64,000 nucleotides of DNA, from the NCBI GenBank assembly GCA_020852815.1, contig JADZAN010000003.1, positions 1 to 64,000 of the forward strand. The letters are read 5' to 3'. Under the pieces are notes generated by a model that worked only from the letters and a program-made list of their open reading frames with translations, had not been told where the DNA came from and did no database searches. Position 1 is the stretch's first letter. Each line of letters opens with the position of its first letter. Origin of the DNA: Gemmatimonadaceae bacterium (GTDB lineage Bacteria; Gemmatimonadota; Gemmatimonadetes; Gemmatimonadales; Gemmatimonadaceae). Positions 43,702 to 51,617 of this stretch are shown here, piece after piece. A program made the position numbers and the translations under genes.

Positions 43702-44598
43702 ATGAGCGTGGACATGAACGGATCGACGTCGGTAGGCGGCACGGTTTCGGAGCTGCCGGGAAGGGAGAGACTCTCGATCGCGCTGGCGACGGGGGCGACG
43801 TTCCTGGTGCTTTTCGCCGAGCCGCTGGTGAACACGGCGCGGACGTGGTGGAGCGATCCGGAGTCTGGACACGGGCTGCTGCTGGCGCCAATCGCGATCT
43901 GGCTCGCCTGGCAGCGCGGCCAGGCGAAGGACACGAGGGCGCAACCGGTGCTCGGCTTGGCGATGGTCGCCATGGCGGTGCTGTTCCGATACGTGGCGGT
44001 GCTGGCGGCGGAGGCGTTTGTGGGTCGGGCGTCGATGTTCCTGGCGCTGGCCGGCCTGGTGGTGTGGGGGTGGGGGATGAGGCAGCTCCTCCATTGGTGG
44101 CTCCCGGTGGCGCTGCTGGCGCTGTCGGTGCCGCTACCGGAGATGGTGATGGGGGCGCTCGCGCTCCCGCTGCAGTTCAAGGCGTCCCAGTTGGGGGCGG
44201 CGATGCTGGCCACGCGCGGCATCCCGGTCCACCTGGACGGCAACGTGATTCGGCTTCCCGGGCACGACCTGTTCGTGACGGAGGCATGCAGTGGTTTGCG
44301 TTCGCTCACGGCGCTCCTGAGCCTGGGAGTGTTGTTAGGCGGCGTGATGTTGAAGCGACCGGCGTTGCGCCTCGCGATTCTGGCGTTGTCGATACCGGTG
44401 GCGGTGCTGGTGAACGGCGTTCGCGTCTTCATGACGGGGTTCCTGGTCGCCTTCGTGGATCCGAAGCTGGCCGAGGGGTTCTCGCACATGACGGAGGGGT
44501 GGCTGCTCTTCCTGGTCGCTTTCGCGATTCTGGGGGGGCTGACGTGGGGGGCGATGGCCATCGAGGGGCGCCGGGCGGGGACGGTGCAGCATGCCTAA
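43702..44598 (+). CDS. Exosortase (transpeptidase for PEP-CTERM proteins)
   Basis: Polytopic membrane protein of 298 residues from the ATG at 43702. An ATG at 43633 would add 23 residues encoded by unusually AT-rich DNA that looks more like promoter and leader. Exosortases cut PEP-CTERM tails and probably attach the protein to a surface carrier. The catalytic set is visible, numbered from 43633: Cys219 in TEACSGLRSL, Arg264 in VNGVRVF and His285 in GFSHMTEGW. It begins a plus-strand operon with EpsI and a PEP-CTERM protein. Its stop codon TAA lies inside the EpsI start region, with an 8-base overlap. Confidence 0.9.
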   Translation: MSVDMNGSTSVGGTVSELPGRERLSIALATGATFLVLFAEPLVNTARTWWSDPESGHGLLLAPIAIWLAWQRGQAKDTRAQPVLGLAMVAMAVLFRYVAVLAAEAFVGRASMFLALAGLVVWGWGMRQLLHWWLPVALLALSVPLPEMVMGALALPLQFKASQLGAAMLATRGIPVHLDGNVIRLPGHDLFVTEACSGLRSLTALLSLGVLLGGVMLKRPALRLAILALSIPVAVLVNGVRVFMTGFLVAFVDPKLAEGFSHMTEGWLLFLVAFAILGGLTWGAMAIEGRRAGTVQHA

Positions 44599-45289
44599 CG
44601 CGTTTCGCGGCTGGGCGGCGTACCTCCCGGCGATGATTCTCGCGGTTGGCTCGGTGCTGCTGGCGGGCGCCCGGCGTCAGGAAATCGTGAAGTTGCCGCA
44701 TTCGCTGCGCGATGCGCGCTTCGAGTTCACGGGATTTGCAGTAGAGAGCAGGACCATCAGCGAGAACGAGCAACGGGTTGCCGGCATGTCGGACTATGCG
44801 TTTCGCATTTTCCGCTCGCCGACGGACTCCACGCAGATGTTCTCGACGTACGTCGGCTACTACGAATCGCAGGCCACCGGGCGCACGATCCACTCGCCCA
44901 GGAACTGCCTTCCGGGAGCCGGGTGGCAGACGGTGGAATCTGGAACGCGGACGTTGCAGGTGGCCGGGCAACCGGTGACGGTCAACCGGTATATCCTGGC
45001 AAACGGTCCGTTGCAGGCGATGGTGTACTACTGGTACCAGGGGCGCGGGCGCGTGGCCTGGAACGAGTATGCGGTCAAGTGGGATCTGTTGCGCGACGCG
45101 GCCACGCGCGGGCGCACGGAGGAAGCGCTGGTGCGGATCATGGTCCCGATCCCACCGTCGCGGCAGTTCAATGCAACGGAATGGCAGGAACGGCTGGCTC
45201 GTGCGGACGACCTCGCGTCCCGCGCGGCGATCGGACTGGTCTCCTCGGTGGAGCAGCTGCTCCCCCGGTGGACGCCGCCGGTCACATGA
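44591..45289 (+). CDS. EpsI-family exosortase-associated protein
   Basis: Protein of 232 residues with one N-terminal membrane helix (YLPAMILAVGSVLLAGA) and a periplasmic domain. The EpsI signature is clear: a YYESQATGRTIHSPRNCLPG-type segment, then GWQTVESGT and a tail of aromatic and basic residues (MVYYWYQGRGR). EpsI domains accompany exosortases, sometimes fused to them, and are thought to assist sorting or glycan export; the molecular role is not settled. Translation is coupled to the exosortase by an 8-base overlap. The overlap contains a GCCTAACG copy of the dispersed word, so the upstream stop codon is part of it. Confidence 0.88.
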   Translation: MPNAFRGWAAYLPAMILAVGSVLLAGARRQEIVKLPHSLRDARFEFTGFAVESRTISENEQRVAGMSDYAFRIFRSPTDSTQMFSTYVGYYESQATGRTIHSPRNCLPGAGWQTVESGTRTLQVAGQPVTVNRYILANGPLQAMVYYWYQGRGRVAWNEYAVKWDLLRDAATRGRTEEALVRIMVPIPPSRQFNATEWQERLARADDLASRAAIGLVSSVEQLLPRWTPPVT

Positions 45290-45326
45290 AACGAGGCACC
45301 ACTTCCCGAATGGGAGATTGAAGCAG

Positions 45327-46004
45327 ATGTCGATGCACCGAATCGCGTACGTCCCGCTCGTGCTGGCATCCGTGGTTGCCGCTCTCGCCGCGCATCCGGC
45401 AGATGCCGCCGCTCAGGCGAAGCCGGGGCCGCAGAAGAGCACGACGGTCACGGTGGGCGGGACGGGGCGGCAAGTCATCACCGTCTCGGTGCTCGGCGCC
45501 CTGCGCGCCGTGAACGGGACGCAGCTGTACTACTTCCCCGATCCGTTCGATCCACTCACCGGGCAGTTCTCCCCCAACCGCAAGGTCGCCATCGGCCCCG
45601 CGGCGTCGCTCCCCACGCGTTCGCAGTGGGTCGCGCCGCAGAACAGCACGGTGATCGGCACCTTCCTGCCGGGACAGACGCTGGTCTTCGGGCTCGAACT
45701 CCCCGGAAATGTCTGGTACTACTCCGGCGCGGTGAACGTGGCAAACGCCACTGGGCTCTCGGCGGTGAACGGTTCCATCGCGTCGATCTTCAGCGGCAGC
45801 TGGGTGAACGGCGCCGTCACCGGCGCGGGGACCACGGTCTACAACTGGAACACGATCCAGGGGACGCGCAGCCCGGTCGAAGGGCTCCAGTTCGTCACCA
45901 CGCAGGCGGTCGCGACCCCGGAACCCGCGACGCTGTCGCTCATCGGCCTCGGGCTGGCTGGGCTGGGCGGTGTCGGCCTTCGCCGGCGTCGCAAGTCCTC
46001 GTAG
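45327..46004 (+). CDS. PEP-CTERM surface protein, likely exosortase substrate
   Basis: Secreted protein of 225 residues. It has an N-terminal signal peptide (RIAYVPLVLASVVAALAAHP followed by ADAAAQA), a Gly/Val/Thr-rich beta domain of about 160 residues, and a textbook PEP-CTERM tail: TPEPATLSLIGLGLAGLGG followed by an Arg cluster and two Ser. The tail directs export, cleavage and surface anchoring by the exosortase encoded just upstream. The ATG at 45327 has GGGAGA about ten bases ahead; a second ATG two codons later is an alternative. This is the only PEP-CTERM protein in the window, so it is a candidate dedicated substrate. The central domain has no recognised family. Confidence 0.88.
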   Translation: MSMHRIAYVPLVLASVVAALAAHPADAAAQAKPGPQKSTTVTVGGTGRQVITVSVLGALRAVNGTQLYYFPDPFDPLTGQFSPNRKVAIGPAASLPTRSQWVAPQNSTVIGTFLPGQTLVFGLELPGNVWYYSGAVNVANATGLSAVNGSIASIFSGSWVNGAVTGAGTTVYNWNTIQGTRSPVEGLQFVTTQAVATPEPATLSLIGLGLAGLGGVGLRRRRKSS

Positions 46005-46025
46005 CAGCACACCCTCGGATGTATG

Positions 46026-46055
46026 GACGGGCGCGGCCTCAGGGTCGCGCCCGTC
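46026..46055 (+). terminator. Hairpin terminator after the PEP-CTERM gene
   Basis: GACGGGCGCG (46026-46035) pairs perfectly with CGCGCCCGTC (46046-46055) around a 10-base loop, followed by GTCTTGTTC, which is modestly T-rich. It lies 22 bases past the PEP-CTERM stop and probably ends the exosortase transcript. Confidence 0.7.
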
Positions 46056-46203
46056 GTCTTGTTCCGGGGCACCGCCACTCCAGCGGGAGCCGGGACTCAG
46101 GGTCCAGTTCGTCGCGCCGATACTCCTTCATGGAGAACCCGTCCTGGGGGGGCGCATCGTGTGCCTGCCGGGACGCGGGCGCATACCTCTCACTGGACCT
46201 GCG

Positions 46204-46926
46204 ATGCGTTCACGAGACACCCGGCGAAGTGGCAGTGCAAGCGTTCGCGCTTCGCGCCTTGCCCTGATTCTGCTGACGGCGCTCGCCCCGCTGGCGCTTG
46301 GCGCGTGCGGGAAGAAGGCCGCGACCGATCCCCCTTTGCCAGGATCGCTCGTCCTCGTCCAGGGGAACAACCAGCAGGTGCAAGGGGGATACGAACTCCC
46401 CAACCCGATCATCCTTCGCGTCCTTGCAGCCGACGGAACACCACTGGAGAAGATTCCGATCGGCTTCGCCGTGGTGCAGGGGGGTGGATCGGTCTCGCCG
46501 GGGAGCGCACCCAGCGACGAGAACGGCGAGGTGAAGGTCAAGTGGACCATGGGGCCCAACGATGCTGCCCAGATGTTGCGGGCCTCGGTTCCCGGCGTCG
46601 AGGCGGTCAACGTCACCGCCATTGCCCTCCTCCCGTCCGACATCATCATTGCCCAGGGCAACAACCAGGTCGCCAAGGCCGGGGCTGCTCTCCCCAACCC
46701 GATCGTCATTCGCATCGTCGGGCCGGGCAACGTTCCCATGAAGAACGTCGCGGTCGCCTTTCAGGTGATCGGCGGCGGCGGGCTCATCTCCCCGCAGTCC
46801 GGGCTCACCAACGCGTTAGGCGAGGTGACGGCACGCTGGACGCTGGGCGGGACTGCAGGGGTCAACACGCTGGCCGTGTCCAGCGGTTCGCTGCAGCCCC
46901 TGTCGCTCATGGCCGTCGGGCAGTAA
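46204..46926 (+). CDS. Lipoprotein with tandem bacterial Ig-like domains
   Basis: Exported lipoprotein of 240 residues. The signal ends in a lipobox LGAC with CGKK after it. Two similar Big-1-like repeats follow: LVLVQGNNQQVQGGYELPNP with GFAVVQGGGSVSPGS, and then IIIAQGNNQVAKAGAALPNP with AFQVIGGGGLISPQS. Each ends with NALGEVTARWTLG-type sequence. Such domains serve adhesion or display at the cell surface. The longer frame to 45970 runs back over the terminator and was rejected. It lies 149 bases beyond the exosortase-locus terminator on the same strand, so functional linkage is possible but unproved. Its 3' end overlaps the convergent GDPD gene by 20 bases. Confidence 0.82.
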   Translation: MRSRDTRRSGSASVRASRLALILLTALAPLALGACGKKAATDPPLPGSLVLVQGNNQQVQGGYELPNPIILRVLAADGTPLEKIPIGFAVVQGGGSVSPGSAPSDENGEVKVKWTMGPNDAAQMLRASVPGVEAVNVTAIALLPSDIIIAQGNNQVAKAGAALPNPIVIRIVGPGNVPMKNVAVAFQVIGGGGLISPQSGLTNALGEVTARWTLGGTAGVNTLAVSSGSLQPLSLMAVGQ

Positions 46927-47710
46927 GCCAGCGGTCGCGCGCCTCGAGAATTGCCCCGGGGTCGTCGGAGAGAATGCCGCACACCCCCTTGTCCCACAGC
47001 CGGCACGCCCGGTCGGCATCGTTCACCGTCCAGACGTGCAGCGGGACTCCCGCCGGGCGCACCGCGCGGGCCAGCGCGCCTAACGGGACGGGGATCCCCC
47101 GATACACCTCGGGGAGCGACATCACCTGGAACGGGAGCGACGTGTAGCGCCGCCCGGCGAGGGCGGGGAGGCAGCGCCACGCGATATCACGCGTCCCGGC
47201 CCCGGTCGCGATGCGGCTCCCGCGGAATGTAAGCATGGGCTCCGCCGCGAACGAGGCGACGATGCACCGCTCCTCTCCCCCCACGCGCTCGATGACGTCG
47301 CGCGTCCCGGCCGCGGCCTCGGCCACCTTGATCTCGATCAGCACCGGCATGTCGGGCAGCGCGAGCAGCACCTCCTCCAGCGTGGCGATCCCGATGCCGC
47401 GATCGCGGTAGGGAAAGCGATTCCCGCCGTCCTGCGTGAACATCGCCCCTGCATCGAGCAATCGCAGGTCGGCCAACGTCATCTCCGCCACCGCGCCGCT
47501 GGCGCCCGTGGTGCGCATGACGGTCGCGTCGTGGAAGACGACGATCTCCCCGTCGCGCGTGCGGCGCACGTCGAACTCGAGCGCATCTACGCCGAGCGAA
47601 CGCGCCTGCTGGAACGACTCCAGCGTGTTCTCCGGTGCGTGCGCGCAGTTGCCGCGGTGCCCGATCACGGGGTTCGCCGCGAGGTCGAGTAAGGGATGCA
47701 GGGGCGGCAC
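46907..47710 (-). CDS. Glycerophosphodiester phosphodiesterase (GDPD/UgpQ type)
   Basis: TIM-barrel phosphodiesterase of 267 residues, predicted to split glycerophosphodiesters into glycerol-3-phosphate and an alcohol. Catalytic and metal residues are visible: VIGHRGNCAHAPENTLESF (His, Arg, Glu), ALEFDVRRTRDGEIVVFHDA (Glu-Asp and second His), and VLIEIKVA for the third metal Glu/Lys. VPLHVWTVND near the end is the family's late Trp. No signal peptide, so it should act in the cytoplasm. Single gene. Confidence 0.92.
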   Translation of the reverse strand: MPPLHPLLDLAANPVIGHRGNCAHAPENTLESFQQARSLGVDALEFDVRRTRDGEIVVFHDATVMRTTGASGAVAEMTLADLRLLDAGAMFTQDGGNRFPYRDRGIGIATLEEVLLALPDMPVLIEIKVAEAAAGTRDVIERVGGEERCIVASFAAEPMLTFRGSRIATGAGTRDIAWRCLPALAGRRYTSLPFQVMSLPEVYRGIPVPLGALARAVRPAGVPLHVWTVNDADRACRLWDKGVCGILSDDPGAILEARDRWLTARRP

Positions 47711-47798
47711 TGGGGCGCGGGAGGAGTGTTGGCTAGGAAACTACTGGATGCCCAACGGCGCGGGAGTGCCTGCCGAGCGACGCCACCTCGTCATCGCG

Positions 47799-47841
47799 AG
47801 CAATAAGAAATCGCCGCCCGGGGAAGACCCCCGAGCGGCGA
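47799..47841 (-). terminator. Rho-independent terminator of the TonB receptor gene
   Basis: On the minus strand a stem of TCGCCGC (47811-47817) with GCGGCGA (47835-47841), extended inward by G/C pairs, closes a short loop and is followed by the T-rich ATTTCTTATTG (47812-47802). It begins 20 bases after the stop at 47861. This is the only hairpin in the window with a proper T-tract. Confidence 0.8.
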
Positions 47842-47860
47842 CTCGTGATGCAGTGGCCCG

Positions 47861-50752
47861 CTAGAAGTTGTACTGCAGGCGCGTGACGACCTGGCGCCCG
47901 ATCTGTGGCGAGCCGGGGAACGAGCGGACCTTCTTGTCGAGCACGTTGGTCCCGTTGAGCGACCACATCACTTCCTGTGCGCCAAACGGGAGGCGGTAGT
48001 TGAAGCCGAGGTCGATCAGGGAGCTGGTCGGGACGCCGTCGTAGATGTAGTACTGCGTCGACCCGGGGCGCTGGAAGCGCATCGGCTTGCCGTTGACGTC
48101 CGGCCCCGCGGCATACACGCCCGAGTTGACCGGATACTCCGACATGTAGCGCCAGCGGAACTCGGCGCCGTAGCGGCGCGGCTCGTTGCGGTACTTCACC
48201 GTGAACGACGCCTTCCCATCGGGCGCGTTGAGCATCAGCGGCGACGAGTTGGACGAGACGATGTCCGAGAAGATCAGGTCGCTCACCCAGCTATAGGTGC
48301 CGGCGAAGGTGAAGTACTCGTTGGCCACGAAGTCCACGGCCATGTCGACCCCCTTCACCGTGATCTCCTTGTTGCTCGACGACGTGTACGTGGCGTAGAC
48401 GTCGGTGCCGTTGGCGAACGTATCGTTGTTGAACTGCACGATGCCGAGCGGCAACTGCGCGGCGGCGGTGGCGATGGCCGGGGCAATCTGCGCCGCCGCC
48501 TGTACGGCCTGCGCCTGCGGCATGCCGGCGCCCATCAGGATCTGGACAATGTTGGGGCCGAGGTACGCGCCCAGCGTCTGTCCGTTGAAGAAGACGTTCG
48601 GCGTGGCAAGGCCGGCGGGGTTGCCGACGTCGCCGCGCTTCTGCACCCAGCCGTCGATCGCCAGGCGCAACTTGTTGCCGATGATCCCCTTGTAGCCGAG
48701 CTCGTACGTCTTGTTGTACGACGCATCGAGCGGCCCGATGTCGGCCAGCGCGCCGTTCTGGATGTCGCGTGCCGGGTTGGTGGCCTGGTTGAGGTAGGCG
48801 ACGCGCGTCCCGACCTGCGCATCCGTCGGCTGCAGGTTTCCGAGCGCGCCGACCAGCGCGGTCGCGTTGGCGGCGCCGAGCGACGGCGTGAGAAGGGCAA
48901 TGAGGTTGGCACGCAGCCCGGTGATCACGCCGCGGTACACGCCGGCGGCCGACGACGCCACCCAGTTGTTGCCGCCGGAGAAGCGCGACTTCATGCACAG
49001 CCCGCCGTTGAGCGTGCCGCAGGTGCGGTTGAACGACCATCCCGCCTTGGGCGGGTTGCCCAGCGCGCGGATGTTGTAGCCCGAGTTGCCGATGTTGCGC
49101 GCCTGGATCAGGTCCAGGAAGTACGAGAAGTTGGCCGGCGTCGAGAAGGCGCGGTTGTACGTGACGCGGAAGTTGTGCGTCTCGGTGGGCTTGAAGACGA
49201 GCGCCAGGCGCGGCGACGTCTGGTACCCGTCAATGAGCGAGTTGTGGTCGACGCGCAGCGCGGCGATGAAGTCGAGCTTCGAGGTGAGGTTGGTCGTCGA
49301 CTGGAGGTAGCCGCCGACTTCCGTCACGTCGTCGATGGACTCGTTGCGGCCGTTGATCGTCCCGCCGGTGCGCGGGTTGGTCTTGATGAGGTCGAGGCCA
49401 TAGACGAAGTCCTGCTTGCTGCCCAGTCCCAGCCCGTGTTGCAGCTGCGCGGCAAAGACGCGCGACTGGTCCACGATCGGCTGCCCCGAGCGCAGGAGGT
49501 ATGTCCCCGACGTCGACAGCGAGTCGTCGTTGCCGGCATCGCTCAGGTTGAGGAAGACCTGCCCGAAGAGGCGCCCAATGCGGGCGCGCTGCTGCAGGCT
49601 CTTGTATGTCCAGTTCTTGATCTGCGCGGTGCCGTTGGCACCGGTCAGTTCGAGCCCGCTCCCCACGTCGGTGTAGCCGAGCGTGGTGACAAACTCGGAG
49701 TTGTCGCTGGGGCGGATGTCGAGGCGCGCCTCGGAGGTGAAGCGGCGCAGGCCGAAGTCGCGGATGTTCGCCTTGCCGCGGCGCGATGCCGGTGCCTCGG
49801 CGGGGAAGACGTCCGGTTCACCCGGGTCGGAGTTCGGGAGAACGTTGCCCAGCGTGTCGTGCGCCGAGGGGCTGCTCCAGTCGGTCGCGCTGAAGTACTC
49901 GCCCGACAGCTTGTAGCCGACCTTCGGGGTGATGAGCCCCGCGTGGCGCAGCGAACCGCGAATCAGGCTGCGGTTGCCACCGTCGACGGTGAGCGTGGTC
50001 CCCTGCGACGAGAACGGTGACTTGGTGATGACATGCAACACGCCGTTTGCCGAGTTGGGGCCGTAGAGCGCCGAGGCGGGGCCGAGGAGCACCTCGATGC
50101 GCTCCACATCCTCGTTGGTCCCCGTCATCAGGAAGGGGACGTTCACACGCAACGACGGGACGCCCGCGAAGCGGTAGTCCTGCAGCATCAGGATCGAGCC
50201 CGAGAACGCGTTGTTGAAGCCGCGCGCCACGACGTTGGACTGGGCAATGCCGCCCTGGTTCACGTCGACGCCGGCGATGCCGCGCACATGATCGGTCACC
50301 GTGACCGAGGGGCGCTCCTGGATGTCGCGCACGTCGACCACCGAGACCGAGGCCGGCGCGGCGAGCGCCTTCTCCGGGCGGCGCGACGCCGTGGTCACCA
50401 CCGGGTTCAGCTCCGTGGCGATCTCCTTCATCGTGAAGTTGACCGTCGCGGCGCCGCCAGCCGTGACACTCACCCCTTCGGTCCGCATCTGCGTGTAACC
50501 GATGCGCGAGGCGACGACGGTGTACGTCCCCGCCGCGACGTTGGCCACGCGATACGTACCGTCATCCCGCGAAAGGACCGACGCTGCCATCTGCCCGGAC
50601 GCGTTGATGGCCTGCACGCGGACGCCATTCAATGGCGTGCCGCCCTCCGTGGTGACCTTGCCGCCAATGGAGCCCCCCTGCGCAAGCGCGGGACGCGCCG
50701 CAAGCGCGAGGACACACAGGACGGCAAATCGACGAACTCGTGAAGCGAACAT
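47861..50752 (-). CDS. TonB-dependent outer-membrane receptor with carboxypeptidase-like N-domain
   Basis: Outer-membrane transporter of 963 residues. It begins with a signal peptide (RRFAVLCVLALAARPALAQ), then a carboxypeptidase-regulatory-like domain (GSIGGKVTTEGGTPLNGVRV, residues about 27-110). The plug domain (VDVRDIQERPSVTVTDHVRG, IEVLLGPASALYGPNSANGV) and a 22-strand barrel follow, ending in the typical aromatic RLQYNF. These receptors import iron complexes, cobalamin, glycans or peptides. No substrate-specific partner (SusD, FecR) is adjacent. The ATG at 50752 has GAGG upstream; a GTG at 50758 is the alternative. A TTGACA lies at 50789-50784 on this strand but with no matching -10. 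Confidence 0.9.
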   Translation of the reverse strand: MFASRVRRFAVLCVLALAARPALAQGGSIGGKVTTEGGTPLNGVRVQAINASGQMAASVLSRDDGTYRVANVAAGTYTVVASRIGYTQMRTEGVSVTAGGAATVNFTMKEIATELNPVVTTASRRPEKALAAPASVSVVDVRDIQERPSVTVTDHVRGIAGVDVNQGGIAQSNVVARGFNNAFSGSILMLQDYRFAGVPSLRVNVPFLMTGTNEDVERIEVLLGPASALYGPNSANGVLHVITKSPFSSQGTTLTVDGGNRSLIRGSLRHAGLITPKVGYKLSGEYFSATDWSSPSAHDTLGNVLPNSDPGEPDVFPAEAPASRRGKANIRDFGLRRFTSEARLDIRPSDNSEFVTTLGYTDVGSGLELTGANGTAQIKNWTYKSLQQRARIGRLFGQVFLNLSDAGNDDSLSTSGTYLLRSGQPIVDQSRVFAAQLQHGLGLGSKQDFVYGLDLIKTNPRTGGTINGRNESIDDVTEVGGYLQSTTNLTSKLDFIAALRVDHNSLIDGYQTSPRLALVFKPTETHNFRVTYNRAFSTPANFSYFLDLIQARNIGNSGYNIRALGNPPKAGWSFNRTCGTLNGGLCMKSRFSGGNNWVASSAAGVYRGVITGLRANLIALLTPSLGAANATALVGALGNLQPTDAQVGTRVAYLNQATNPARDIQNGALADIGPLDASYNKTYELGYKGIIGNKLRLAIDGWVQKRGDVGNPAGLATPNVFFNGQTLGAYLGPNIVQILMGAGMPQAQAVQAAAQIAPAIATAAAQLPLGIVQFNNDTFANGTDVYATYTSSSNKEITVKGVDMAVDFVANEYFTFAGTYSWVSDLIFSDIVSSNSSPLMLNAPDGKASFTVKYRNEPRRYGAEFRWRYMSEYPVNSGVYAAGPDVNGKPMRFQRPGSTQYYIYDGVPTSSLIDLGFNYRLPFGAQEVMWSLNGTNVLDKKVRSFPGSPQIGRQVVTRLQYNF

Positions 50753-50996
50753 CAACACCTCGTGGGAAGTGGTGTAAATGGGGTGTCAAGGCAGAGCGAA
50801 GATACGGCGCCGCCTCGGCTGTACGCCATACTGGAGCGGCGGGGCGCGACCGTTCGTGCAGGAGGTGCAGGGCGCCGCCTTGCGCGCCGTCGCCACCGGG
50901 GCGAGACATGAATGAGATCCAACTCCGGGGTGCCTCTACTCGCCCCTGCCGGACACCGTCGTCCGGCGGACCCGTTCTCCCTGCGATTCCCGAGCC

Positions 50997-51617
50997 ATGC
51001 GATACCCGGTCCAGATTGCTGCAATTCTGCTCGCGCTTTCTCGCGTTGCGTTGGGGCAGGAGGTGCCGTCAGGTGCGACCGGGGGTACACCGATCCGGAC
51101 GCTGGTGGGCGACGTTGCCCTCGTGGTGCGCGATCAGGGCGACGGGACGCTGGCCATTGGGGCGGCCGGTGCGGCGCGCAGCGTTCTCTTGCGGGTGCGA
51201 ACCAGCGACGCGCGTCGTTGGGCCGACTCGGCGCTACGCCTGCTGGCGGCGCCGATCCCCCGTGCGGGGCGGCGCGCGTTGGCGCGCGCGGGGAAGCGAG
51301 CGGCGCCAACGCCGGAGCCTAACGACACTACGGCGTCGGTGCGGGCACGTGCCGTGCTGGAGGAGCCGGGCGTGGGAGCGGGGACGCTCGACCTCACGCG
51401 CCTGGACAGCGCCGGGAGCCGGCGCTGGATCCTCTTCATCGACGACGCCGAACTTTCACCGTTGCGCTCCGCGCTGGAGCGCGACGAGGCGCGGGCGCTG
51501 GCGCGTCTGGTGCGGCGCGCCTCGTCGCCGCCGGCGCGTGGTCCAGCTGCAAAGCAGCGCCGGCCGTCCGCGGCGGCCAATGGTGCTAGCGCCCCCCGGG
51601 TCCCCCGCGCCCCGTAA
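50997..51617 (+). CDS. Hypothetical exported protein
   Basis: ORF of 206 residues with a short signal peptide (VQIAAILLALSRVALGQ). The body is Arg/Ala-rich: residues 35-75 and 130-170 have beta-strand texture (LDLTRLDSAGSRRWILFIDD), and the last 35 residues are low-complexity basic Pro/Ala. No family is recognised. An ATG start, an exported N-terminus and codon periodicity argue that it is real. Its 3' end overlaps the convergent cytochrome gene by 32 bases. Divergent from the TonB receptor across 244 bases, so shared regulation is possible. Confidence 0.6.
   Translation: MRYPVQIAAILLALSRVALGQEVPSGATGGTPIRTLVGDVALVVRDQGDGTLAIGAAGAARSVLLRVRTSDARRWADSALRLLAAPIPRAGRRALARAGKRAAPTPEPNDTTASVRARAVLEEPGVGAGTLDLTRLDSAGSRRWILFIDDAELSPLRSALERDEARALARLVRRASSPPARGPAAKQRRPSAAANGASAPRVPRAP

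Noticed and set aside
50784-50789. Promoter of the TonB receptor gene (TTGACA)
   Set aside because: No acceptable -10 element at 16-18 bases; kept only as a remark.
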